10,178 nt of DNA from Anaerolineaceae bacterium (GTDB lineage Bacteria; Chloroflexota; Anaerolineae; Anaerolineales; Anaerolineaceae): assembly GCA_003158355.1 (NCBI GenBank), contig PMIV01000119.1, forward strand, positions 1 through 10,178, written 5' to 3'. Positions 1 through 6,227 of this stretch are shown here, in pieces. Positions within the stretch are counted from its first letter, which is position 1. Each line of letters begins with the position of its first letter. The notes beneath the pieces were generated by a model, which ran no database searches, was not told where the DNA came from, and saw only the letters and a list, made by a program, of their open reading frames with translations. Both the position numbers and the translations under genes were made by a program.

Positions 1-1133
1 GAACCGCTTTGGCCCTGCGCCTGGATCTCAAATTTAGCTCCACTTAAGACCGAATTTAGATTGCTCAAAGCCGTAAAAGGGACTGCCTGTGCGTTGGGAT
101 CGATCTGCCAGAAGAAGGTGGTCAGGCTGTTACTCCCGGCCAGAATTGTTGTGGCCCGGGTGAGGGTGTCTGCCAGAACCTGATCAGCGGAAATGCTGCG
201 GTTGGCAGCCAATTTGGCAAGTTCATCATTTGACCAGCCCAGGCCTTCGATGCGCACCGTCTTGCCGCCCAACTGGCGGGCCAGGTTTTGTAAGGCGGTC
301 ACTTCGCCGCTGAGGGTGGCATTGCTCGCCGGCAGGGAGGAGGCGCAGGCAGAGTTCGCGGCGGTCTGCGCTGTTTCGGGTGCGAGCGCGCCCCTGGCCG
401 GGGAGTATTCGATGCTGTCCAATGAATCCCAGCCCTTGGCGCCGTTGACCTCTAACAAGAAAGTGAGCGGGTTCATGGCGCAGTTGCTGGCCGAAGCGCT
501 CACCAGGCTGCCCATCCACACTTCATCATTGGCGTCAGCCGTCTTGACGATCTTGTAGACCACCTTCGCCATTTTGGCGTAAAGCGTCGGGTCGGGAGTG
601 GTGCTGGTGCTGGCTACAGTGGGGGTGATGAACGGGCTCATGCCGGTGGTGGTGTTGATCTGTGAACCGATTTCCCAGACGTCCACCTGGCTGCCAAATT
701 GATCTACGGCGGCCTGCACAAAATTTGCCCAGCGCAGCAAGAATTGACTGGAATCTACCGTTTCCCCCGAAGTGGGGGTCAGATAGGTCGGTCCGCCGTT
801 CAAGACCGCGATCACTTTGAGCCCCTGCGCCTTTTCAGCGGCAAACACAGCGGCATAGGAGACCGGCGCGGACCAGTTGTACGTGCCCTGCATGGTTTCG
901 ATCTGGCTCCAATCCAGCACTTCGCGGACATAGGCTGTTCCGGCAGTTTTTTCTGCCGCGAGCGTATTGCTAAAACCGTCTGAGCCGTAAGTAAGCCCCG
1001 GACCGGTATTCACGTTGAGCGCTTCAAGCCGGTCGCTTGAAATCGTCCCGCTCGAAGAAAACAAGACCGCGACCACCCCGGCGATCAAGGCCAGGGGAAT
1101 CAATTTCAAGAAAAAATGCCGCAGAAATCTCAT
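1..1133 (-). CDS. Secreted glycoside hydrolase-like (clan GH-A TIM-barrel) protein, 3' end cut by window
   Basis: 377 codons are visible; the gene runs off the left edge, so the C-terminus is unseen. The ATG at 1133 is the first start after an in-frame TAG at 1148-1146. Residues 1-28 are a basic start plus a hydrophobic segment (signal peptide or membrane anchor). The rest reads like the catalytic core of GH39/GH42/cellulase-type barrels: TAYVREVLDWSQIET (66-80) matches the usual 'vRldvdWsriE', GTYNW (83-87) the 'G.ydW', GLKVIAVLNGGP (104-115) the next strand, and FLLRWANFVQ (131-140) the helix before the acid/base strand. At the acid/base motif, normally WEIWNEPN, the protein has WEIGSQIN (153-160). 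At the nucleophile motif, normally TExGWS, it has EGLGWS (296-301). Both catalytic Glu therefore look substituted, so it may bind rather than cut glycans, although Glu296 is one position away. The gene looks more GC-rich than the transporter genes. The fold assignment is fairly sure; enzymatic activity is doubtful. Confidence 0.8.
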   Translation of the reverse strand, partial: MRFLRHFFLKLIPLALIAGVVAVLFSSSGTISSDRLEALNVNTGPGLTYGSDGFSNTLAAEKTAGTAYVREVLDWSQIETMQGTYNWSAPVSYAAVFAAEKAQGLKVIAVLNGGPTYLTPTSGETVDSSQFLLRWANFVQAAVDQFGSQVDVWEIGSQINTTTGMSPFITPTVASTSTTPDPTLYAKMAKVVYKIVKTADANDEVWMGSLVSASASNCAMNPLTFLLEVNGAKGWDSLDSIEYSPARGALAPETAQTAANSACASSLPASNATLSGEVTALQNLARQLGGKTVRIEGLGWSNDELAKLAANRSISADQVLADTLTRATTILAGSNSLTTFFWQIDPNAQAVPFTALSNLNSVLSGAKFEIQAQGQSG

Positions 1134-1136
1134 AAT

Positions 1137-1156
1137 CCCATCTCCCTAGAGATGGG
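1137..1156 (-). promoter_or_regulatory. Hairpin over the ribosome binding site of the glycosidase-like gene
   Basis: A perfect inverted repeat (CCCATCTC, 4-base loop, GAGATGGG on the transcribed strand) ends 3 bases before the ATG at 1133. The purine-rich Shine-Dalgarno GGGAG, 8 bases from the ATG, lies in the loop and downstream arm, so folding would hide it. This could lower or regulate translation. The inverted repeat is directly visible; the regulatory role is inferred. The 64-base gap to the upstream transporter gene contains no convincing promoter, so the two genes may share a transcript. Confidence 0.45.
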
Positions 1157-1197
1157 TTGCAAGAATGAAGCCAGCATATTTGGTACAACAAATGAGG

Positions 1198-2661
1198 TTA
1201 CTCTGCCTGCAGGTCCGGGTTTTGTTTTGGATGGTTTTTGGCTCTTTGTACCGTGATCAACGCCCAGGCAGAAAGGAAGACTGCTACCAGGATAAAGATT
1301 ACGATAAAGAGCATGGCATCATGCAGACCGGCTACCTGAGCCCAGATCGGTGCCTGGGTGGCATCGCTGACCTGGATCTTCCCGGCAAACCGAAACACAT
1401 TGGCTTCCCACAACGCCCCCAAAATGGAGATGCCTGCCGTCTGCCCCAACACGCGCGTCAATGAAAGCAGCCCCGAGGCTACTCCCAGCCGATGTTTGGG
1501 AGCTTCGCCCATGATGGTGCTGTTGTTTGGCGATTGAAAAATGCCCATACCGGTGCCGATCGCCGCATAACTGAGGATGTAAGAAATGGTGGAAGTTTGC
1601 GCATTCAGGTTAATGAACGCAATGTAACCCGTCAGGCAAATGACCAGGCCAATGGTGGTCAACACGCGCGACCCCACCCGGTCGGAGATAGCACCAGATA
1701 ATGGAGCTACCACAGCCATAGCCAGCGGCGAAATGATCATCAAAATGCCGGTTTTTTGCGGGTCGAACCCCATCACGTTTTGCAGGTAGAGCGGGATCAA
1801 CAGAGTAACCCCTGCGCTGGCCACAAAAGTAATAAAACAGGTGATCAAGTTGATGGAAAACAAGCGGTTGGTGAAAAGATGCAGGTCGATCATCGGTTCA
1901 CTGGCTTTGTTCTCAACCTTGATGAAAAGCGCGATCATCGCAACCGCGAAGACCAGCAAAACGTAAACCAATAAATTCTGGAAGCCATCCGTCTGGATGA
2001 AGGAAAGTGCCAGTAAAAAGGAAGCCATGCCCACAAAAAGTGTGCCTGCTCCCCAAAAATCGAACTTTTGATCCCCTTTTGGTTTTATCTCAGGCACAAA
2101 ACGCAGCACCATGAAGAAACCGATCACGCCTATTGGAAGATTGACGAAGAACAACCAGTGCCAGGTAAGATACTGCAGAATGATTCCACCCAGGGTTGGG
2201 CCGGCAATGACTCCCAGCGATACCAGCAGACCGATGATGCCCAGCGCCTTGCCGCGTTCCTGGCTGGGAAAAGCTTCGGTGACGATGGCTGTACTCAACG
2301 CCATGTTCATAGAAGCGCCCACCGCCTGGATCACCCGCGAAGTGATCAACCAGTAAATATTAGGGCTCAAACCGCACAACGCCGAACCGATCGTGAAGAT
2401 CGCCAGCCCGGTGGCAAATAATTTTTTCTTGCCAAACATATCCGCCAGGCGGCCAATGGAAAGCATTAATGTAGCGATCACAAGCAAGTAAACCAGCACC
2501 ACCCATTCCACGACCGCCAGCGGTTGGTGAAGCTGTTCCACTAGGGTGTTCAAGGCGATATTTACAATGCTGCCGTCGATGGTCGAGAGGAATACTTCGC
2601 AGGCAACTGCTGCCATCACGAGCCATTTTTTACTGTAATCTACACCAACAATATTTTCCAT
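1198..2661 (-). CDS. MFS exporter, DHA2 (EmrB/QacA-type) family, 14 membrane helices
   Basis: Proton-driven drug or metabolite exporter of the inner membrane. The protein has 487 residues from ATG 2661, usual for DHA2, with about 14 hydrophobic segments. Family marks, numbered from that ATG, are motif D1 around STIDGSIVNIAL (26-37) with Asp29 in helix 1, motif A GRLADMFGKKK (70-80) in the loop after helix 2, Arg109 of motif B in helix 4, and the antiporter motif C GLLVSLGVIAGPTLGG (144-159) in helix 5. An in-frame TTG three codons earlier (2670) could also start the protein; neither start has a strong Shine-Dalgarno sequence, and the weak GGA just before the ATG favours 2661. It has its own promoter and lies after the terminator of the upstream solute-binding protein gene. 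The substrate cannot be told from sequence. The family call is secure. Confidence 0.93.
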   Translation of the reverse strand: MENIVGVDYSKKWLVMAAVACEVFLSTIDGSIVNIALNTLVEQLHQPLAVVEWVVLVYLLVIATLMLSIGRLADMFGKKKLFATGLAIFTIGSALCGLSPNIYWLITSRVIQAVGASMNMALSTAIVTEAFPSQERGKALGIIGLLVSLGVIAGPTLGGIILQYLTWHWLFFVNLPIGVIGFFMVLRFVPEIKPKGDQKFDFWGAGTLFVGMASFLLALSFIQTDGFQNLLVYVLLVFAVAMIALFIKVENKASEPMIDLHLFTNRLFSINLITCFITFVASAGVTLLIPLYLQNVMGFDPQKTGILMIISPLAMAVVAPLSGAISDRVGSRVLTTIGLVICLTGYIAFINLNAQTSTISYILSYAAIGTGMGIFQSPNNSTIMGEAPKHRLGVASGLLSLTRVLGQTAGISILGALWEANVFRFAGKIQVSDATQAPIWAQVAGLHDAMLFIVIFILVAVFLSAWALITVQRAKNHPKQNPDLQAE

Positions 2662-2694
2662 ATTTTCCAATTTACAAAAAAGAATTAGAGAAAA

Positions 2695-2723
2695 ATTATA
2701 ACACTGGCATCATTCACGGTCCA
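2695..2723 (-). promoter_or_regulatory. Extended -10 sigma70-type promoter of the MFS exporter gene
   Basis: On the transcribed strand there is TGGACC (2723-2718, 4 of 6 matches to TTGACA), a 17-base spacer, and a perfect TATAAT (2700-2695) preceded by TGT, which gives the extended -10 form TGnTATAAT. Initiation would fall near 2688, leaving a leader of only about 18 bases to the TTG or 27 to the ATG. It lies just after the upstream terminator, as expected for an independent unit. Confidence 0.65.
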
Positions 2724-2758
2724 AATCATTAATCAGAATCTTAGCTGCCATTAATAAT

Positions 2759-2795
2759 AAGCTGCCGTACCTGTAAACTTCCGGTGCGGCAGCTT
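2759..2795 (-). terminator. Rho-independent terminator of the solute-binding lipoprotein gene
   Basis: A perfect 9-base-pair stem (AAGCTGCCG with CGGCAGCTT) is extended inwards by one mismatch and three further pairs, with a loop of about 10 bases. On the minus strand the stem is followed by TTATTATTAA, a T-rich but interrupted tail. It starts about 20 bases after the stop codon at 2816. The T tract is less uniform than ideal, so efficiency is uncertain. Confidence 0.7.
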
Positions 2796-2815
2796 CCTTT
2801 TGAATAAATGTGTGT

Positions 2816-4771
2816 CTATTTACTGCAGGTTGTCCCGATATCCAGTTTCTCGATATCCTTCAACCCGCTACGTGAGCTGACATCCAGCGTTAAGCCGCAC
2901 AGATCAGCGCGGGAGACCATCACTTTGGTCTTGAAAAACAACGGAATGAATGGGACGTCATTAGCTAGTTGAGTCAATGCCTGTTGATTCGCTTGGTTCG
3001 CCAGGTCTTTATCCAACCCGGCAGAGAGATAGGTTTGGCAAGCTTGATCATAGGTAGTGCTGGAATAACCGGTAATATTGACGCCGCCAAATTTCGTCCC
3101 CAGCCAATTATTTTTAGCGGTGGGAATTTCGGATGAGGAGAACAGGAAGCAAGGGTTCTGCCGCCCGGTAGTCCAACCCAACTGGGCAAGGTCAAAGTTA
3201 CGGCCAAAAACGAGGCCGTCCGGTCCGGCAGCGTACATCTCTGCTGCCGACACCAGTTTGACATCCATTTTGATGCCGCACTGCTGCAGGTTGCTGGCGA
3301 TGGCCTGCGCGATCACGGAATTGCTGCCGGCGTCTGTTGCCAGGTAAGTGATCTCGAATGGTTTTCCGTTCACCACGTCGGTCACACCTTGAGCAATCCG
3401 CGGTGTATCGGCGCTGCCGTCCGTGTCCTTCCAGCCCACCGCATCCAGCAATTGTTCCCCTTTAGCAGGGTCATAAGCATAGGCCGGCAGGTCTTTCACA
3501 TAATAAGGATGGTTCGTGGTCAGGTAGGAGTTGGGCAGATCAGACAGGCTGAATTCATATTCATTGATGATCTTTTGGCGGTCGATGCAGTCAGCAATAG
3601 CCTGGCGGGTACGTACATCGCCGAAGAAATTCGTCCGGTCCAAGTAGGGATTGAATACATCATCGTAAGAACTGGGTTTGATGCCGAAATTGATGCCTTC
3701 CCATTCCGGACCCTGCCCGTAGTAACCTTTTACTTTGCCGTCTTTTTCGAGGGAGCGGATCGTTTGCAGTTGATCAGACATGGTCACCGAAGTATCGATA
3801 ATATCGCACTCACCGGTCAGGATGGGAGAGAGATCAGCCTGAGGCACATTGCCCAGGAATCGGTAAACCACTGCATCAAATTTGGGCAGCCCTTCGCTGG
3901 CGCGAAAATAATTGGGGTTCTTGACCAGGCGGATATGATCGCCCGCCTGCCATTGATCGATCATGTACGGGCCCCATCCCAGAGGGGCACGAGTGGCAGC
4001 ATCGGTGGTAGATAAGTCCTTGGCCGCAATCTTACCCAGCGTATGCTGCGGCAGCGGGGTCCAGAAATAAGCAGAGGGGTTGAGGGTGAGATAGCCGGGG
4101 ATCCCCACCCATTGCACGGTTTGTGCATCCACGGCCGTATAACTGGCCGTCTTTTTAATTAAAGTTTTTGAGATGTTTGTATCTTTATCCGCAGCGACCT
4201 GATAAGAATAGACCGAATCGGCAGCCGTGAGCGCCTGCCCGTCTGACCATTTAACCCCGGAGATCAATTTGAAATTTACGGTCATTTGTGAAAGTTTCAA
4301 ATCGCTCGTACCATCCCAGGGTACAGCGCAGCTTGCCGAGGTGCAGCCTTCCGGGAAAACCGTGACCCCTTTTTCGAGAGCCACCAGATCGCCGTCCGAG
4401 TTAGCCACCAGGTCTCCGCTGCTGACGGAAACAGCCTGGATAACGACAGCGCCGTTTTCCTGTGACGGAATATTCTCCAGGATCACTGGCTGGGGTACAT
4501 AATTGACAGTATCGATTGGTCCATCGTAGATACTTTCGAGCACGCTCCACATCGATTGTGAAGAATCACCATACAGATAAAGGGATTTGGGTTCATCACC
4601 CAAACAGATGACCAGCGTTTTTTGAGGGACCGGGGTGGCCGTAGCTGCGGTCGTGGGGGTGGCTGTTGCCGGGGATAAACCGGGCACGCCGCTGCAAGCG
4701 CTGAGAAGTACACTCCCCAAAAGCAGACTCACCAATGCCGGATGCCCAATTTTTATAAATTTTAATCTCAT
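2816..4771 (-). CDS. Family 5 extracellular solute-binding lipoprotein of a peptide/nickel-type ABC importer
   Basis: Receptor that captures a peptide-like or other small ligand outside the membrane and delivers it to a Dpp/Opp-type permease. The protein has 651 residues from ATG 4771. An in-frame ATG nine codons earlier (4798) exists, but AGGAG sits 7 bases before 4771, so the shorter form is preferred. A lipoprotein signal peptide ends in LLSAC (Cys26), followed by a Thr/Ala/Pro linker (about 35-50). SBP_bac_5 marks are KWSDGQALTAADSV (174-187), GWGPYMIDQW (265-274) and VRTRQAIADCIDRQKI (386-401). It is about 100 residues longer than common DppA/OppA, partly from an insertion around 110-160 with EGCTSASC, which could form a disulfide. 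The ligand is unknown. It has its own putative promoter and terminator, immediately after the importer operon, and may serve as an alternative receptor for it. Confidence 0.93.
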   Translation of the reverse strand: MRLKFIKIGHPALVSLLLGSVLLSACSGVPGLSPATATPTTAATATPVPQKTLVICLGDEPKSLYLYGDSSQSMWSVLESIYDGPIDTVNYVPQPVILENIPSQENGAVVIQAVSVSSGDLVANSDGDLVALEKGVTVFPEGCTSASCAVPWDGTSDLKLSQMTVNFKLISGVKWSDGQALTAADSVYSYQVAADKDTNISKTLIKKTASYTAVDAQTVQWVGIPGYLTLNPSAYFWTPLPQHTLGKIAAKDLSTTDAATRAPLGWGPYMIDQWQAGDHIRLVKNPNYFRASEGLPKFDAVVYRFLGNVPQADLSPILTGECDIIDTSVTMSDQLQTIRSLEKDGKVKGYYGQGPEWEGINFGIKPSSYDDVFNPYLDRTNFFGDVRTRQAIADCIDRQKIINEYEFSLSDLPNSYLTTNHPYYVKDLPAYAYDPAKGEQLLDAVGWKDTDGSADTPRIAQGVTDVVNGKPFEITYLATDAGSNSVIAQAIASNLQQCGIKMDVKLVSAAEMYAAGPDGLVFGRNFDLAQLGWTTGRQNPCFLFSSSEIPTAKNNWLGTKFGGVNITGYSSTTYDQACQTYLSAGLDKDLANQANQQALTQLANDVPFIPLFFKTKVMVSRADLCGLTLDVSSRSGLKDIEKLDIGTTCSK

Positions 4772-4778
4772 CAGAAAT

Positions 4779-4783
4779 CTCCT
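4779..4783 (-). promoter_or_regulatory. Ribosome binding site that decides the lipoprotein start
   Basis: AGGAG on the minus strand, 7 bases before ATG 4771. This favours the start that gives a compact lipoprotein signal peptide over the upstream in-frame ATG at 4798. Confidence 0.8.
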
Positions 4784-4808
4784 ACCGTTTGAGAACATCT
4801 ATGTATTT

Positions 4809-4814
4809 ATTATA
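4809..4814 (-). promoter_or_regulatory. Putative -10 box of the solute-binding lipoprotein gene
   Basis: TATAAT on the minus strand, placed to start transcription near 4802 and give a leader of about 30 bases to ATG 4771. No good -35 hexamer is seen at 16-18 bases spacing (candidates such as TCGTAT are poor), so the promoter may need an activator. It lies between the terminator of the importer operon and this gene. Confidence 0.5.
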
Positions 4815-4820
4815 AAGCAT

Positions 4821-4831
4821 AGGGTTACCCT
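4821..4831 (-). promoter_or_regulatory. Possible operator palindrome in the lipoprotein promoter
   Basis: AGGGT, one central base, ACCCT: a perfect 5-base inverted repeat 6 bases upstream of the putative -10 box, in the spacer where a bound regulator would block or reshape the promoter. The arms are short and the symmetry does not extend outwards, so chance is possible. Confidence 0.3.
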
Positions 4832-4866
4832 CATACGAGGCGAAAATCACCTTGAGTGGTGAACAA

Positions 4867-4898
4867 AATTTCCCGGTCATTTAGGTAACCGGGAAATT
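4867..4898 (-). terminator. Rho-independent terminator of the ABC importer operon
   Basis: A perfect 11-base-pair stem (AATTTCCCGGT with ACCGGGAAATT) with a 10-base loop lies about 57 bases after the stop of the small membrane protein. On the minus strand it runs into TTTTGTT. A second, weaker 5-base-pair hairpin (4847-4862) followed by TTTT lies directly downstream and could act as a backup. Confidence 0.75.
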
Positions 4899-4954
4899 AA
4901 TATTCGAAACCGTGAATTTCAGACGGTAAAATTTTCAGAAAAAGATTCCACCTT

Positions 4955-5176
4955 TCAATATCTATCTTTGTCTTTTTTGCGGTGGATGGCCACGTACAGC
5001 GACGTTCCAATCATTCCAATAACAAAACCAATAAAAGAGAGAAAGAATGAAAGGAAATTGAGGAAGAGGGTGGATTTTAAGACCTGCATCACCATCAAGA
5101 AAGCAATGATCACCCCGGCCATCAACAGGCCAAAGGCAATCCAGATCAAACGCTTGGGACCCAATCGAAAGATCAT
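4955..5176 (-). CDS. Small two-helix membrane protein at the end of the importer operon
   Basis: 73 residues of unknown function. It has two hydrophobic segments (about 10-32 and 38-62), a short polar turn region between them, and a basic/charged tail (HRKKDKDRY), so both ends are predicted inside the cell. Its ATG overlaps the TGA of the preceding ATPase as ATGA, and there is no clear Shine-Dalgarno sequence, which points to translational coupling with the ATPase. The coupling, the operon position before the terminator and the membrane character make it likely to be a real gene rather than a chance frame. It could be an accessory subunit or assembly factor of the importer; that is inference from position only. 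Confidence 0.7.
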   Translation of the reverse strand: MIFRLGPKRLIWIAFGLLMAGVIIAFLMVMQVLKSTLFLNFLSFFLSFIGFVIGMIGTSLYVAIHRKKDKDRY

Positions 5177-6213
5177 TTATACAACCAGCAGGAGACCAGG
5201 TGATTATTTCCGCGCTCAAACTCCAGCGGGACTTCGATGTCGCACAGGCCTGCCATCATTTTTTCACAGCGCGGATGGTAGCGGCAGCCCGTTGGCGGTG
5301 TCACCAGGCTGGGCGGCTCACCAGGAGGAACATGCTTGAAAGTAAGCGCGTTATTCGCATCCGGGTCGGAAGTACCTTCCAGTAGCGCACCGGTATAGGG
5401 GTGCAGCGGATGATCCAGTAACTCACGCACCGGCGCTTTTTCCACCACCTGACCGGCGTACATGACAAAAATTCGCTTCGAGAAGTAGCTCACCGTCGAA
5501 AGATCATGGGTGATATATATTACCGAAAGATCATAAGATTGCTGCAGCCCAGACAGCAGCTTCAAAATCTCCACGCGCACTGAGGCATCCAGCATAGAGA
5601 CCGGCTCGTCCGCCACGATCAATTTTGGCTGCATGATCATGGCGCGGGCGATGACCACCCGCTGCTGCTGTCCGCCGCTGAGCATGTGCGGGAACTTGTG
5701 CAAAAAATCTTCTACCGGGGCTAGCTTAACATCTTCCATGCTTTTACGGATGCGGGCCATGCGTTCTTCTTTGTCCTTGATCCCGCCCACAAGCAAGGGT
5801 TCGGACAAAATATGTTCCACATCCATAAATGGAGGCAGCGCACCGTATGGATCTTGTTGTACGTAGCCCACCTTGGAGTGGAACCAACTCTGCCCTTTTG
5901 CGTCCAGTTTGGAAATATCCTGCCCGTTGAAGATCACCTGCCCCTGGGTGGGGTGGTTGAGGCCCAGGATCGTCTTCATCAGGCTCGATTTACCGCAGCC
6001 GCTTTCACCCACAATTGCGATCGCTTCACCGCGGTGCAGGTCAAAGTTCACTCCGTCTACGGCGCGCACGTAGCCCGCATGCCCAAAACCAAATCTTCTC
6101 AGCTCAAACCAGACGTGCAGATCGTTAACCGATAAGATTATTTCGCTGCTTTCCGCGAATTCATTACTCATTAAGGGTTCTTTGTTATGTGCAGCCTTTT
6201 TAATATTCGCCAT
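5173..6213 (-). CDS. Peptide/nickel-type ABC importer ATPase, DppF/OppF-like
   Basis: One of two nucleotide-binding subunits that hydrolyse ATP at the cytoplasmic face to drive the importer. 346 residues. The start at 6213 is supported by AAGGAG 5 bases upstream. Domains in order are Walker A GESGCGKS (69-76), Q-loop around Gln119-Gln120 (VQQDPYG), signature LSGGQQQR (178-185), Walker B LIVADE (198-203), D-loop SMLD (206-209), H-loop His236, then the oligopeptide-transporter C-terminal region with GEPPSL and four cysteines spaced C-x5-C-x7-C-x17-C near the end. All catalytic motifs are intact. The N-terminus carries about 25 extra, mostly polar residues before the ATPase core. It lies 14 bases after the DppD-like gene and overlaps the small membrane protein gene by 4 bases. 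Confidence 0.95.
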   Translation of the reverse strand: MANIKKAAHNKEPLMSNEFAESSEIILSVNDLHVWFELRRFGFGHAGYVRAVDGVNFDLHRGEAIAIVGESGCGKSSLMKTILGLNHPTQGQVIFNGQDISKLDAKGQSWFHSKVGYVQQDPYGALPPFMDVEHILSEPLLVGGIKDKEERMARIRKSMEDVKLAPVEDFLHKFPHMLSGGQQQRVVIARAMIMQPKLIVADEPVSMLDASVRVEILKLLSGLQQSYDLSVIYITHDLSTVSYFSKRIFVMYAGQVVEKAPVRELLDHPLHPYTGALLEGTSDPDANNALTFKHVPPGEPPSLVTPPTGCRYHPRCEKMMAGLCDIEVPLEFERGNNHLVSCWLYK

Positions 6214-6227
6214 AAGATCTCCTTCGG

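Noticed and set aside
193..558. Plus-strand open frame of 121 codons, and a minus-strand frame at 226-519
   Set aside because: Both overlap the glycosidase-like gene, whose frame is open for 377 codons with consistent barrel motifs. These frames show only low-complexity composition.
1142..1153. Tiny open frame ATG GGA TTA TGA overlapping the start of the glycosidase-like gene
   Set aside because: Only three codons long and inside the hairpin that holds the ribosome binding site; likely a chance effect of the GAGATGGG arm, though its ATGA overlap is a curiosity.
3389..4015. A 208-codon open frame on the plus strand opposite the solute-binding lipoprotein gene
   Set aside because: It is fully antisense to a gene with clear family motifs and lipoprotein features. 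Its translation shows no recognisable domain, and it looks like the mirror of the codon pattern of the real gene.
4620..4667. Repetitive Ala/Thr/Pro coding stretch that looks like a short repeat at DNA level
   Set aside because: It encodes the usual flexible linker after the lipidated cysteine of the receptor, so it is explained by protein function rather than by a separate repeat element.
4909..4927. Weak inverted repeat ACCGT/ACGGT between the small membrane protein gene and the operon terminator
   Set aside because: Arms of only 5 bases with a 9-base loop and no T tract; the perfect hairpin at 4867-4898 is the better terminator.
4962..5219. Alternative minus-strand frame of 85 codons overlapping the small membrane protein
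   Set aside because: It overlaps the end of the ATPase gene further and has scattered Cys/Trp/His composition without a membrane pattern. The ATGA-coupled 73-codon frame fits the operon better.
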